DNA of 56,418 nt from Pelotomaculum propionicicum (GCF_004369225.1 NZ_QFFZ01000022.1:1-56418), one strand, 5' to 3'; positions 32,472 to 41,865 are shown, counted from the stretch's first letter. Notes: generated by a model from the letters alone, not told the origin. A program made the numbers and translations.

Positions 32472-32903
32472 TTATTTTTTATCCTGGTAAAATACCTTTG
32501 AGCTTTTGAGAGAATCGGGGGTAGAGCTTAAATATCCACCCTCTTTAATCTGTGTGTCCAAAGGAGACTGCTCATTGGGAGCGGTTGCCGGATTAGAACG
32601 CAAGAGCGGGAAAAACTCATTCCTGTTATTTAAGGTGCCGATTTCACAATTATAAGTCAGTCCGGGCTGTATGTTTTCAAAATAATAGCTCTTTTTCAAA
32701 AGGTCAATATCACAGATCTGACAAATGCCTTTTCCTTCGATGTTCAGCCTGATCTGAATTCTCTTTTTTTCACTAAAAGTGTTTTTTAATCCCGGCGACA
32801 ACTCCCAATAGGCATACAGTACTCTGGGGCTTTGCACCATTAAAAACAGCGCGTTTTCCTGGTATTCAGGCGGCAGTGAGCCTGGCATTTTGTAGTCTTC
32901 CAC
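32472..32903 (-). CDS. DUF4912 family protein
   Basis: This 143-residue protein contains LPPEYQENALFLMVQSPRVLYAYWELS, the hallmark of DUF4912, followed by beta-rich sequence and a polar, probably disordered tail (after about residue 105). The start is GTG at 32903 with AGGAG eight bases upstream. Function is unknown. It sits between repeat element 2 and the flavoprotein gene. Confidence 0.75.
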   Translation of the reverse strand: MEDYKMPGSLPPEYQENALFLMVQSPRVLYAYWELSPGLKNTFSEKKRIQIRLNIEGKGICQICDIDLLKKSYYFENIQPGLTYNCEIGTLNNRNEFFPLLRSNPATAPNEQSPLDTQIKEGGYLSSTPDSLKSSKVFYQDKK

Positions 32904-32993
32904 AAGTATCACTCCTCGTATAGACTATTTGACGCCAGCCGAAATTATCCTTCCAATATAAGTAATTTATTTCAAATCAGCCCATTGCAGGAG

Positions 32994-33854
32994 TTACCGC
33001 TCCAGGAATTTTACCGCGTTTAATGCGGCAATTTGTCCCTCGCCCACCGCCTTGGCCAGCTGGTAAGGCTTTCCTGTGCAGTCGCCGGCCGCATAGATAC
33101 CTTTGATATTGGTCGCAAAAGCCCGGTCAACCTGAATGTGATTATCAATTACCGTTAAACCGGGCACCAGCCGATCGGGCAAATAAGTCTCCCTGTAAAT
33201 AAAAACACCGTCCACAGGTAAATTTTTCCCTTCAATTTTTACGCCCGAAACAAAACCGTTGCCTGTAATCCCCTGCACGGATCCGGCTTCTATTACTTCA
33301 ACTTCTGGTTTTAAACCCTCAGTCGAAAGACCGCCCCCGGCAATCAAATAGACCCTGCTGCAAATCTCCGCTAAAAAATTGGCGTCTTCTATACCCTCCC
33401 TGGTATAAGCAATAACAGCCACGTTTTTTCCCCGGTACAGCGGGCCGTCGCAGGTGGCGCAGTAACCCACTCCCTTCCCCGCATATTCTTTTTCTCCTTT
33501 TATCAGATTTTGCACTGTAACACCGGTAGCAAGGACAAGAGCCCTCGCTTCAAACAACTTGGCGCCTGCTGAAACTGTAAATCCACCTTCCCCGTTCTCC
33601 TGAACTGAAGTAACTCTGACCTGGTGCACGGGGATACCGGCCTTTCGCGCGTGATCCAAAAACTTATCACGCAGTTCCCGCCCGTTTATTTCAGGCAGGC
33701 CCAGGTAGTTATTCACCAGTGTTGACTGCTGCAGCTTTGGCGCACATAACTCTCCTCCCAAAAGAGCCACAGACCTTTTCCTGATCCCCGCGTTCACTGC
33801 GGCGGAAAGCCCTGCCGGGCCACAGCCGATAATAGCAATATCCAGTCTTTCCAT
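32994..33854 (-). CDS. Thioredoxin-reductase-like FAD/NAD(P) oxidoreductase
   Basis: This 286-residue two-domain flavoprotein has the FAD motif IIGCGPAGLSAAVNAG at the N-terminus, the redox-active CATC in GVGYCATCDGPLYRG, and the C-terminal FAD motif IKGIYAAGDCTGKPYQLAKAVGEGQ. The NAD(P)-binding loop is atypical (VAVIAYTREGIEDANFL instead of GGGDSA), so cofactor preference is unclear and the true partner may not be thioredoxin. No thioredoxin gene is adjacent. Confidence 0.88.
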   Translation of the reverse strand: MERLDIAIIGCGPAGLSAAVNAGIRKRSVALLGGELCAPKLQQSTLVNNYLGLPEINGRELRDKFLDHARKAGIPVHQVRVTSVQENGEGGFTVSAGAKLFEARALVLATGVTVQNLIKGEKEYAGKGVGYCATCDGPLYRGKNVAVIAYTREGIEDANFLAEICSRVYLIAGGGLSTEGLKPEVEVIEAGSVQGITGNGFVSGVKIEGKNLPVDGVFIYRETYLPDRLVPGLTVIDNHIQVDRAFATNIKGIYAAGDCTGKPYQLAKAVGEGQIAALNAVKFLER

Positions 33855-33978
33855 CTATGGAACACTCCTCATATTTTCTTTACTTAACATTATGCCCGGC
33901 ACGCTGTTCTTCAAGCTGGAATAAAATGAAACAAAAGGAGGAGGAGCTGTTATAAATATCAATATTTTAAAATTGCGG

Positions 33979-34092
33979 ATGCAGCTTAATATTTTGCGCT
34001 GGCTGATTAAGAGATTGATAACCTCTGCTCCACTATTTTACCGTAATCTAAACTGGCAGATGATTTTAAGAAAGCTGCTGCAGAGGATCTAA
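33979..34092 (+). CDS. Possible small basic amphipathic peptide
   Basis: From the ATG at 33979 the frame encodes 37 residues beginning MQLNILRWLIKRLITSAPLF and ending in ILRKLLQRI. The only strong ribosome site (AAAGGAGGAGGAG, about 33935-33946) is more than 30 bases upstream and is followed in this frame by GTT, ATA and ATT rather than a standard start. So either a non-canonical start is used or the ORF is not translated. The frame stays open from the ribosome site. Confidence 0.3.
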   Translation: MQLNILRWLIKRLITSAPLFYRNLNWQMILRKLLQRI

Positions 34093-34117
34093 AAAGCGCT
34101 GTGGTTTTCACAGCGCC
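34091..34117 (-). terminator. Terminator of hisG
   Basis: GCGCTGTG (34096-34103) pairs with CACAGCGC (34109-34116). On the minus strand the hairpin ends in TTTTT. Confidence 0.85.
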
Positions 34118-34124
34118 TGTCTTA

Positions 34125-34994
34125 CTACGGTATAACTTTTTTCAGGGGGTACTCTATTATGTCCTGCGCGCCGGCCTTCTTTAAGGCTGGGATAAGGTCA
34201 CGCACCTGTTTTTCATCAAGGATTACCTCAACCGCCACCCAGTCGCTGTGAACCAGCTGTGAGACCGTTGGCTGCTTCATCGCAGGTAAAACATCGAGTA
34301 TTTTATCAAGGTTGTCACCAGGCACATTCATCTTCAGGCCGACCTTGGACCTGGCTCTGAGCGCGCCCTGAAGAAGGACCGCCATATTTTGCAGCTTCTC
34401 CCTTTTCCAGGGGTCTGCCCAGGCATCCTTATTGGCGTGAAACCTGGTGGTTGACTCCAGAATGGTGGCTATAATGCGCAAATTGTTTGCTTTTATTGAA
34501 CTGCCGGTTTCGGTAATATCAGCTATAGCATCAACCAAATCAGGCACCTTTACTTCAGTAGCACCGTAAGAAAACTCCACAGAAGCTTCAACACCGTTTT
34601 CTTTCAGGTATTTTTGTGTTACCCTTACCAATTCCGTGGCAATTCTTTTACCCTTAAGATCTGAGACTTCTTTTATATTGCTGTCTTTGGCCACAGCAAT
34701 TACCAGCCGGATGGGGTTGGAGGTGCTTTTGGCATAAACCAGATCGGCTACCTCTACCACGTCCGCTTCATTCTCCAAAATCCAATCCAGCCCGCTGATG
34801 CCGGCGTCAAGCACCCCTTCATTGACATAGCGGGGGATTTCCTGTGCCCGCATTAAAACTACTTCCAGTTCGGGATCGTTAACTGCCGGAAAATATGAAC
34901 GCGAGCGAATAGTAAAATCAAACCCGGCCTGTTTAAACAAATTAAAAGTGGCTTCCTGCAGGCTTCCTTTAGGCAAGCCCAACCTTAACTTCAA
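34125..34994 (-). CDS. hisG: ATP phosphoribosyltransferase, long form
   Basis: It catalyses the first step of histidine biosynthesis. This 289-residue long-form HisG begins [19 protein letters not shown] and has the PRPP-site region ([19 protein letters not shown]). A C-terminal PII-like regulatory domain (about 210-289) normally binds histidine, so HisZ should not be needed. The start is TTG at 34994 behind GAGGAGGT; the nominal ATG further up has no site. No other his gene is nearby, so the gene is an orphan here. Confidence 0.94.
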   Translation of the reverse strand: MKLRLGLPKGSLQEATFNLFKQAGFDFTIRSRSYFPAVNDPELEVVLMRAQEIPRYVNEGVLDAGISGLDWILENEADVVEVADLVYAKSTSNPIRLVIAVAKDSNIKEVSDLKGKRIATELVRVTQKYLKENGVEASVEFSYGATEVKVPDLVDAIADITETGSSIKANNLRIIATILESTTRFHANKDAWADPWKREKLQNMAVLLQGALRARSKVGLKMNVPGDNLDKILDVLPAMKQPTVSQLVHSDWVAVEVILDEKQVRDLIPALKKAGAQDIIEYPLKKVIP

Positions 34995-35101
34995 ATCTAT
35001 TACCTCCTCTGTATGATTCACTGGGTCATGCTTACAATGTTAAAGTATACCTGCAGGTTTTCCAGGTGTCAATACAAGTGTCAAGGTTCATCCATCGCAA
35101 T

Positions 35102-36115
35102 TCATTTTACTGTCCCGGACAGCAGCCAGACCTGAAGCCCTCCGTCAGCGGTGCCTATACCCAATAGGCCTTCGCTGCTCAATGACATGCTGTTTACCGG
35201 ACGGGCCACCCGTACCGCCCAGTCCGGGGAACTGCTTTCAACCGGTGAGGGAAAACCAAACAGGTAACCCTCCGGGGTACCTGCAACCAGCGTAACTGTA
35301 TTTTCTCCCGCCAGGCGGCCTGCTATTAAAGCAGGTATGCTGCTTCCTAAATTATTGGTGGTCAGCAGTGTTGCCAGCTGGCTGACCTCCATTATGCGCA
35401 CCGAGCCGTCTGCGCCTCCCCAGGCCAGTTCCTCCCCCGGCTCCCTTCTAAGATCACCGGCGGCCATAGAGGTTACTTGCGCGGGCAGGCTCTCCAGAGC
35501 CGGCCCCTCCATTAGTCCCCTTTCCGTATAAGTCAGCGTAAGCAAACCAGAGGTACTGTCGTTTTTGTAAGCTGCAATAATCAGCGGTAAACTCCCAGCG
35601 GGGCCAGGCACAGTAGTCACTTTCTGGGCCGGACCTGGCAAGATCCTGATTGCCAGGATCTCAAGCTGCGGCGCAGCGGCTGTTCCTTCAACCTGCCTGT
35701 ATATATAAAGCGCGTCCCTGCCTGCGGCGGCGGCTATGACTTCTTGCCGGCCATCACCGTCTATATCCGCCAGGTTGAGGTCAACAAAACGGGCGCCTGC
35801 TTCCGGCTCAGTCTCCCATAATTCAGTCAGCACACCCTGTCTTAATCCGTATACAACCAGTCTGTCTTCAAGGCCCAATACGATAAACTGCGGTGGCGCC
35901 GCTGACAATCCCACAGCAAGACTCAGCGCCTCAGACCTGACCTTAACTGTCTGGGTAAGAGCATATCCCGCGTTGGATGGATTGAAAAGATACAGGTTTT
36001 GACCTGCCGCAGCAACCAAATCCGGTTTTTCCCCTGTTAAATTGCCCCATCCCACCAGCACAGGGCCATCCAACCCTTCCCAAAACCAAACTATTTCCAC
36101 GACAGACAGCGGCAT
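35102..36115 (-). CDS. FG-GAP/VCBS-like beta-propeller protein, unknown
   Basis: This 337-residue repeat protein has several short beta-blade units. One has a clear calcium-loop-like LADIDGDGRQEVIAAAAG (about 115-132), as in FG-GAP/VCBS repeats, and others are more degenerate (GDLRREPGEELAWGG, EGLLGIGTADGGLQVWLL). No signal peptide or membrane anchor is evident, so secretion is doubtful. An AAAGGAA precedes the ATG at 36115. No neighbours hint at a role. Confidence 0.7.
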   Translation of the reverse strand: MPLSVVEIVWFWEGLDGPVLVGWGNLTGEKPDLVAAAGQNLYLFNPSNAGYALTQTVKVRSEALSLAVGLSAAPPQFIVLGLEDRLVVYGLRQGVLTELWETEPEAGARFVDLNLADIDGDGRQEVIAAAAGRDALYIYRQVEGTAAAPQLEILAIRILPGPAQKVTTVPGPAGSLPLIIAAYKNDSTSGLLTLTYTERGLMEGPALESLPAQVTSMAAGDLRREPGEELAWGGADGSVRIMEVSQLATLLTTNNLGSSIPALIAGRLAGENTVTLVAGTPEGYLFGFPSPVESSSPDWAVRVARPVNSMSLSSEGLLGIGTADGGLQVWLLSGTVK

Positions 36116-36254
36116 CCCGAATCATTCCTTTTTATTTTAATGTATACTACTGTCTGAAAGATTTAAAACGTAATAACGAATAAAAAATGTTTGGTATAAG
36201 GCTATTAGTTATTTATCATTTATAATCATTATTGGGAACTATTACCATTATAGT

Positions 36255-36281
36255 AAAAAGCGGCTCACAGAACCGCTTTTT
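36255..36281 (-). terminator. Terminator of the AbrB-like gene
   Basis: AAAAAGCGG pairs with CCGCTTTTT across nine bases. The hairpin is bidirectional, 26 bases beyond the stop of the gene at 36308. Confidence 0.8.
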
Positions 36282-36307
36282 GTACTCAATCAATCATAGA
36301 ACCCCGC

Positions 36308-36493
36308 TTACCCGACTTTGTAAATCAAATCTTCACAATTATCTTCATAGGCAATTTCAATTTTCTTTAAAATCAGGCGTCCGTTTTCAACTTCAATTAA
36401 TATGTCATTTCCGTGGTTTATCCCCAGAGTTTTCATAATAGAGCGCGGGATCGTAACCTGACCGTCGGGAGTGACACAAGATAATTTCACCAT
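36308..36493 (-). CDS. AbrB/SpoVT-type swapped-hairpin DNA-binding protein
   Basis: This 61-residue protein has the N-terminal fold VTPDGQVTIPRSIMKTLGIN then GNDILIEVENGRLILKK, typical of AbrB/MazE-like transcription factors. The ATG at 36493 follows GGGGAGA. No toxin gene is adjacent on either strand, so a free-standing regulator is more likely than an antitoxin. Confidence 0.85.
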   Translation of the reverse strand: MVKLSCVTPDGQVTIPRSIMKTLGINHGNDILIEVENGRLILKKIEIAYEDNCEDLIYKVG

Positions 36494-36695
36494 TTAATCT
36501 CCCCTTGTTGCTGTATTATCCGCCGGCTTTTTTATTATAATTGGCCTTATAATTATTATCCAGGGGGTTTTATTGCAAGGTTATGTCGCTCTTTGCCGGG
36601 CCCTAGATAAATAAGAACTTTACAGCTTGAATTTTTTTTGAAATGATGTAAGATACGAACAGTGGTAATTATTCATTGGTTAGGAGTGAGTTTAA

Positions 36696-37886
36696 TTGGT
36701 AATATCCGGCAATATTCAAAAATTTCTGGCCAAGGCCTCTTGGATTCGTAAAATGTTTGAAGAAGGGGAACGTCTTAGAAAGATATACGGCAACGATAAA
36801 GTATACGACTTTACCCTTGGCAACCCTGATGCAGAGCCTCCCGCAGCCTTTAAAAAAGAGTTGAAAAGGCTGGCCTTAGAGCCGGTCCCGGGGATGCACC
36901 GCTATATGAGCAACGCCGGTTATCCCGAAACCCGCCAGGCAATTGCTGAAGTGCTGGCTGAGCAAACCGCACTGCCTTTTGACAAGAATAATATTGTCAT
37001 GACCTGCGGCGCCGGCGGAGGGTTGAATGTGGTCTTAAAAACCCTTCTGGACCCGGGCGACGAGGTGATCATCCTGTCACCTTACTTTGTTGAATACAAA
37101 TTCTATATAGACAACCATGGCGGTGTTGTCAAAGAGGTGCCCACAACATCCGAATTCCAACTGGACAACAACGCCATCAGCCAGGCTATCACTTCCCGGA
37201 CCAGGGCGATCATTATCAATAGTCCCAACAACCCTACGGGTGTGGTTTATGACAGTGCTTCCCTGGAAGAGCTCGGAAAAGCAATTGCGGCCAAAGAGAC
37301 GGAACTGGGAAATCCTGTCTTCGTCATTTCGGATGAGCCTTACGCTAAAATAGTATACGACGGCATAACAGTGCCCAGTGTTTTTAAGTATATCAAAAAC
37401 AGTATCGTAGTGACTTCCCACAGCAAGGACCTGGCCCTGCCCGGTGAGCGCATAGGATATATCGCCTTTTCACCGCTGGTAGAGGATCCCTTGCTATTGA
37501 TGGAGGGTTTGGTTTTCTGCAACCGTACTCTTGGTTTTGTGAACGCGCCAGCACTGATGCAGCGTATTGTGACCGGCCTGCAGCGGGAGAGCGTGGACAT
37601 TGGCATGTACCAGGATAAAAGAGATCTTCTATATAACAGCCTCACCGCATATGGTTTCAAGATGGTAAAGCCGCAGGGCGCGTTTTACCTGTTTCCCGCC
37701 TCCCCTATCCCAGATGATGTGGAATTTGTCATGGCCGCGCAAAAACATAATATCCTGCTGGTGCCGGGCAGCGGCTTCGGAGCACCCGGCTACTTCCGGA
37801 TCTCTTACTGCATCGATAAGCAGATCATTATTAACTCCCTGCCGGCTTTTAAAACACTGGCCCAGGAGATGGGCATGATCTCCTGA
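36696..37886 (+). CDS. PLP-dependent aminotransferase, class I/II
   Basis: This 396-residue fold-type I aminotransferase has NSPNNPTGVVYD, the PLP-phosphate and Asp region VISDEPYAKIVYDG, the catalytic Lys in SHSKDLALPGERIGYIA and the carboxylate-binding Arg in GYFRISYC. The start is TTG at 36696 with AGGAGTGAG upstream. The substrate cannot be assigned. Monocistronic; a GTCCCGGG hairpin lies 29 bases downstream. Confidence 0.92.
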   Translation: MVISGNIQKFLAKASWIRKMFEEGERLRKIYGNDKVYDFTLGNPDAEPPAAFKKELKRLALEPVPGMHRYMSNAGYPETRQAIAEVLAEQTALPFDKNNIVMTCGAGGGLNVVLKTLLDPGDEVIILSPYFVEYKFYIDNHGGVVKEVPTTSEFQLDNNAISQAITSRTRAIIINSPNNPTGVVYDSASLEELGKAIAAKETELGNPVFVISDEPYAKIVYDGITVPSVFKYIKNSIVVTSHSKDLALPGERIGYIAFSPLVEDPLLLMEGLVFCNRTLGFVNAPALMQRIVTGLQRESVDIGMYQDKRDLLYNSLTAYGFKMVKPQGAFYLFPASPIPDDVEFVMAAQKHNILLVPGSGFGAPGYFRISYCIDKQIIINSLPAFKTLAQEMGMIS

Positions 37887-37914
37887 CCTGATTCTATTAA
37901 AAGAAAAATACTGT

Positions 37915-37938
37915 GTCCCGGGCTTGATAACCCGGGAC
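37915..37938 (+). terminator. GC-rich hairpin after the aminotransferase gene
   Basis: GTCCCGGG pairs with CCCGGGAC around CTTGATAA. The T-run is weak. Confidence 0.5.
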
Positions 37939-37995
37939 GCTCAGTTGGTTTTCAACATCATGGACTTAGTGTTATCAATATTTGTCGACAGCCTG

Positions 37996-38033
37996 AGCGC
38001 CCCGGGTTTTATACCGCGGGGCGCTGTATTTTC
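37996..38033. terminator. GC-rich hairpin between convergent genes
   Basis: AGCGCCCCG (37996-38004) pairs with CGGGGCGCT (38017-38025), followed by GTATTTTC on the plus strand. It lies beyond the aminotransferase and before the DUF456 stop. Confidence 0.55.
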
Positions 38034-38069
38034 ATCATACTTGGACTTGGCTGTTCTTTTGTCTCAGTA

Positions 38070-38552
38070 TTATCTCGACACGGCGATGAAAAACCATATG
38101 ATCATAACTGCCTCTATAGACAGCTTAAGAATAACTCCGCCCATAAACCCGATAATCGTGCCCATGCCGACCCGGAAAGCTTTTTCAAGCGGCCGCTTGT
38201 TATAAAGCTCCCCTGCCACAGCCCCGATAAACGGCCCGAAGATCAGGCCGAAGGGACCGAGTATTATTACACCAACCAGCCCGCCGATTACACTGCCCCA
38301 GGCAGACTCCCGCGAACCGCCGTAGCGGTTGACTCCCCACACACCAGCCAGGTAATCGATCAGAAATATTAATGCCACCGCTAAACCCTGACCAAGAAAA
38401 AATGTCCACGGGAGGTTGTGGAACTTTACCAGCAGTCCATAAAAAAACATGCCCAGCCAGATCAAAGGCGCTCCGGGCAACGCCGGCAGAAGTGTGCCGA
38501 TAACTCCTGCTGCCATGAAAATAATGGCTATAATCATTCCCAAAATGGACAT
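38070..38552 (-). CDS. DUF456 membrane protein
   Basis: This 160-residue integral membrane protein has about four hydrophobic segments with glycine-zipper character (GSVIGGLVGVIILGPFGLIF, GMGTIIGFMGGVILK) and the family block GTLLPALPGAPLIWLGMFFYG. GGAGG lies ten bases before the ATG. Function unknown. Confidence 0.88.
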   Translation of the reverse strand: MSILGMIIAIIFMAAGVIGTLLPALPGAPLIWLGMFFYGLLVKFHNLPWTFFLGQGLAVALIFLIDYLAGVWGVNRYGGSRESAWGSVIGGLVGVIILGPFGLIFGPFIGAVAGELYNKRPLEKAFRVGMGTIIGFMGGVILKLSIEAVMIIWFFIAVSR

Positions 38553-38592
38553 AGTACTAACCTCCTATTTTGTATATATGTATTATACGACA

Positions 38593-38618
38593 GAAAAGAC
38601 CACTTAAGTGGTCTTTTC
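38593..38618. terminator. Perfect 13-bp palindromic terminator
   Basis: GAAAAGACCACTT and AAGTGGTCTTTTC are adjacent with no added loop. The hairpin stands 16 bases beyond the stop of the gene at 38634. Confidence 0.8.
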
Positions 38619-38633
38619 TTCATTATTATTTCA

Positions 38634-38828
38634 TTAAATTACATCATTTGTTAAATCTATATTTATATTTCTTCTCCTTCGGATAATCCCTTCCATCCTG
38701 CCGGCCACTTTTCTGGAGTAGCCAGCTGATTCGCCGCCGCGGTTCCTGTAATGCCGGCTTATTTTTGACAAAGCTATAAACGCCAGCGCAGCCGCGCCAA
38801 AACCGGCAATGGTCCTGTAAGACAACAT
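38634..38828 (-). CDS. Small membrane-anchored hypothetical protein
   Basis: This 64-residue protein has one N-terminal hydrophobic segment (about 7-22, IAGFGAAALAFIALSK) and a very basic remainder (RHYRNRGG, IIRRRRNI). The ATG at 38828 has GGGGGCG upstream. I recognise no family. A terminator follows its stop, supporting expression. Confidence 0.55.
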   Translation of the reverse strand: MLSYRTIAGFGAAALAFIALSKISRHYRNRGGESAGYSRKVAGRMEGIIRRRRNINIDLTNDVI

Positions 38829-38904
38829 GTTAAACGCCCCCTTTCCCTCTCTTAGCTATATGTTTTCCCCGGGCGTTATAACTATGCACAAAAAGATCTC
38901 CGTA

Positions 38905-39843
38905 TTATTTCTTCCATGCCGTTAAGATCTGCCTGCCGCCGACCTCATTAAGTTCCGGGCTGCTGAAACCGGCATCGCCCAGCCATGCGCCATACTCATT
39001 TAAAGTCCAGGTACCGCCGTTTTTAGTGTTAACCAGCATGTTGACGCCAAAAACAGCAGCCATCGCCGTGGTACCCCTGACAAAATCCACAATGGTAATC
39101 TTGCCGCCAGTCTTAAGAACAGCAGCCACCTTTTTGAAAAGCTCCCTGTTTTCTCGCTCGCCGAATATATGGCAGATGTTGCCCAGGAAGGCCAGGTCAA
39201 AAACATCAGGCGACAGGACCACGTTAAAATCACCGGGAAACATTTCAATATTTTCATCCTCATTTAAAAACTTCGACATATAGTCAACAACATTGGGCAG
39301 GTCCTGCACGGTGACCCTGGCGCCGCCTGCCGCGAAAGCTCTGGCATAAGTCAGCGGGCCCCCGCCGATATCCAGCACCTTTGGACTGTCCCCCAAACCA
39401 GTCAGGCAGAACCCTGCAACAGCCCGGGCATGCTCTTTCGCGCTGTGTCCCATCGCCGCCATAAAATATTTGGTGTTCTCGGCAGCGTCCTCCCGTGGAC
39501 TGGGTTGACCTGATTTGATCACTTCAGGCAGGTGGGTCCAGGAGTTTGTGACATTATAGCGGTGCATAAAAGAAAAACCTGTGAAATTGGGAGATTCCGT
39601 ATTGTATAACATGTCCAGGGCTTCTTCGCTAAGCCGGAGCATGTTTCCGTCCTTTGACAGGTATCCCAGCGCCTCCAGCGCTTCAGTAACCACCCATAGC
39701 GCCCTGCTGTCCGCACCTATGGCCAGGGCCAATTCGTCAATGGTCATGGGCTTCGCGGATAGTTGTTCTATAATACCGGTTTTTACCGCAGCACCTATAA
39801 TCAAAAGTTCCTGCGGCGCGATTAGTGCTTGTTGGTTGGGCAT
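38905..39843 (-). CDS. SAM-dependent O-methyltransferase with winged-helix dimerisation domain
   Basis: This 312-residue protein resembles hydroxyindole/hydroxyneurosporene-type O-methyltransferases. The N-terminal winged-helix domain (about 1-90, TIDELALAIGADSRALWVVTEALEAL) is followed by a Rossmann methyltransferase domain with VLDIGGGPLTYARAFA and VTVQDLPNVVDYM, then GGKITIVDFV. The substrate is unknown. AGAGGTG precedes the ATG. It is not clearly in an operon. Confidence 0.85.
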   Translation of the reverse strand: MPNQQALIAPQELLIIGAAVKTGIIEQLSAKPMTIDELALAIGADSRALWVVTEALEALGYLSKDGNMLRLSEEALDMLYNTESPNFTGFSFMHRYNVTNSWTHLPEVIKSGQPSPREDAAENTKYFMAAMGHSAKEHARAVAGFCLTGLGDSPKVLDIGGGPLTYARAFAAGGARVTVQDLPNVVDYMSKFLNEDENIEMFPGDFNVVLSPDVFDLAFLGNICHIFGERENRELFKKVAAVLKTGGKITIVDFVRGTTAMAAVFGVNMLVNTKNGGTWTLNEYGAWLGDAGFSSPELNEVGGRQILTAWKK

Positions 39844-39927
39844 TTATAAGCACCTCTTTCTCTTTTAACCTGTTTAAAATATCATAACACCGAGTTTTTC
39901 TCTTTGTCTACTTTAAAACAAAATCGC

Positions 39928-40665
39928 CTATTTATCGACTCCGTTGGCCCGGGCCAGGTAACGGGCTATACCGGCGTGAATGGCCCAGGCAATTTTATTC
40001 TGGTAAACGGGATCCAGCATTAATTCTTCCTCCTGTGGATTGCTGATAAACCCTATTTCCACGATGACACTGGGCATTTTTGTCATCCTGTTGGCAAAAT
40101 AATCTACCTGCTTAGGTTCACGTCCGGGATTTTCCAGAAAACGGTTTAGTTCCTCTTGTATGGCTACAGCCAGTTTTCTGCTCTCTTCCGAGCCTGGCTG
40201 GGAAAAAGTCTGCGCGCCGTTCTCCCGCCTGTCCGGGAAGCTGTTTACATGGATGCTGACAAAAAGGTCGGCGTTATTATTATTAGCTAACTCCACCCGG
40301 CGGGTCAGGTCCTGGACCTTTATTTTATACAGGTTTTGTAAGTCTTGATCGCTTAAATCACGGTCACTTTCTCTTGTGAGCAGCACCTGAGCGCCAGACT
40401 GGCGCAAGGTTTCGGCCAGTTTTTTAGAAACCTCCAGGACAATATCTTTTTCATGGACACCAGAGTGGCCAGGCGCCCCAGGGTCCTCTCCCCCGTGCCC
40501 GGGATCAACCACTATCAGCTTACTGGCAAGCACCCAGGACAGGGCAGCAATGGAACGCTCCTCATAACGTGCCGCGACAGTCCGGTAAACAAACAAAAAA
40601 AGCAATAAAAAAAACAATAAAAACAGACCGTTCTTTTTTCGCAAAACAACAGTGCGGAAAGGCAT
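39928..40665 (-). CDS. cwlD: N-acetylmuramoyl-L-alanine amidase CwlD
   Basis: This zinc amidase is used in spore cortex formation (muramic delta-lactam synthesis, with PdaA) in spore formers. It has about 245 residues: an N-terminal signal-anchor (NGLFLLFFLLLFLFVYRTVA), then the Amidase_3 domain with the zinc ligands in VVDPGHGGEDPGA and VSIHVNSF, and the catalytic Glu in VIVEIGFISNPQEE. I prefer the ATG at 40665 because it puts the membrane anchor at the N-terminus; an ATG at 40710 is also open. Evidence for a spore-forming host. Confidence 0.9.
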   Translation of the reverse strand: MPFRTVVLRKKNGLFLLFFLLLFLFVYRTVAARYEERSIAALSWVLASKLIVVDPGHGGEDPGAPGHSGVHEKDIVLEVSKKLAETLRQSGAQVLLTRESDRDLSDQDLQNLYKIKVQDLTRRVELANNNNADLFVSIHVNSFPDRRENGAQTFSQPGSEESRKLAVAIQEELNRFLENPGREPKQVDYFANRMTKMPSVIVEIGFISNPQEEELMLDPVYQNKIAWAIHAGIARYLARANGVDK

Positions 40666-40869
40666 ATCCTTTAACCATCCTTCCTTTAAAATAATTCGAG
40701 ATAGTCTCATTTTTGAATCTATACCTGTTATTTTAGAAAAGTATGCCGGTCAAGTTTAAAATATGTGCACCCTGTGGCAGCTGTCCATCTTGTCTGAGGA
40801 TCTCCTCCCCCTGAAAAATCTCATATTATATCGCATAGTGATTGGAATATCCGGCACAATATAGATATT

Positions 40870-41865
40870 ATGCAAAATACCGCCGAACAACAGCAATTTT
40901 TACCGTTTGAGAACAATAGCTTGTGGCTGGATTTGACTTACAAGCCCATAAGAAAGGAATTAGCAGACCTTGAAAAAGAAATTGCCGGGGTTTGTGAAAT
41001 ACCGGATCTTCGGCCGTTCCCGAAGGGCGGTAAGAGGCTGCGTCCAGCCCTGGTCTTACTCTCCTCTTGCTTTGGCAAAGGTCCTTGCGGCAAAGTCACC
41101 AGGCTCGCTGCAGCAGTTGAAACACTCCACCAGGCAACCCTGTTGCATGATGACATTATTGATCAGGCGCAAAGCCGCCGTGGTGAAGACACCTTTAACA
41201 AAGTGTTCGGTGAGAGCACTGCCCTGCTGGTCGGGGATTACCTTTACGCCACTTTTCTTGAAAGATCATCTGGCTTGGGGCAAACCGCGCTGCAAAACCT
41301 TGCGGCAGTCTTAAAAGACATGATCCAGGCAGAATTTGCTCAACAAAAAGATCTTTTTAACTGCGCAATTGATGAGAAAAGCTATCTCCGGCGCACTTTG
41401 AAAAAGTCTGGATCTTTCCTCGCCTGCTGCTGTAAACTTGGCGCTCTCCTGGCCGGGGCGCCGGCGAAAACTGTCTTTGCTTTAGAAAAATTCGGCCTTC
41501 ACGCTGGAATATCATTTCAGATTACTGATGACCTGCTGGACTTCAAGGGAAACTCAAACACCCTGGGTAAGCCGGTCGGGCAGGACATAACCCAAGGCTT
41601 ACTTACCCTGCCAGTGATCCATGTCCTGGCCAACAGCCCGGCCAATAGTACAATACGCGGCTTAATCGAAAAACGCGACCTGCATCCGGCCAGTATTGAA
41701 TATATTGTCGACGCCATGCGGGATGCCGGATCGCTTTCGTATACGGCTGTTGTGGCAGAGCGTTACACCTGTCTGGCCGGGCGTGTACTTGCGACTCTGC
41801 CGGGCGGGGCCGCCAGAGACAGTTTAAATGCTCTGCTTGAGTTTATTAAAACAAGGGAATGTTGA
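40870..41865 (+). CDS. Polyprenyl diphosphate synthase, second copy
   Basis: This 331-residue trans-isoprenyl diphosphate synthase has GGKRLRPALVLLSS, LLHDDIIDQAQSRRGE and ISFQITDDLLDFKGN, so both aspartate motifs are intact. It differs from the hepT at 27815 and overlaps the next gene, a UbiA-type prenyltransferase, by seven bases. The pair therefore probably makes and uses a specific prenyl chain. Product length cannot be read reliably. Confidence 0.9.
   Translation: MQNTAEQQQFLPFENNSLWLDLTYKPIRKELADLEKEIAGVCEIPDLRPFPKGGKRLRPALVLLSSCFGKGPCGKVTRLAAAVETLHQATLLHDDIIDQAQSRRGEDTFNKVFGESTALLVGDYLYATFLERSSGLGQTALQNLAAVLKDMIQAEFAQQKDLFNCAIDEKSYLRRTLKKSGSFLACCCKLGALLAGAPAKTVFALEKFGLHAGISFQITDDLLDFKGNSNTLGKPVGQDITQGLLTLPVIHVLANSPANSTIRGLIEKRDLHPASIEYIVDAMRDAGSLSYTAVVAERYTCLAGRVLATLPGGAARDSLNALLEFIKTREC

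Noticed and set aside
36308-36493. AbrB-like protein as antitoxin of a toxin-antitoxin pair
   Set aside because: No toxin-like ORF adjoins it on either strand, and it has its own terminator.
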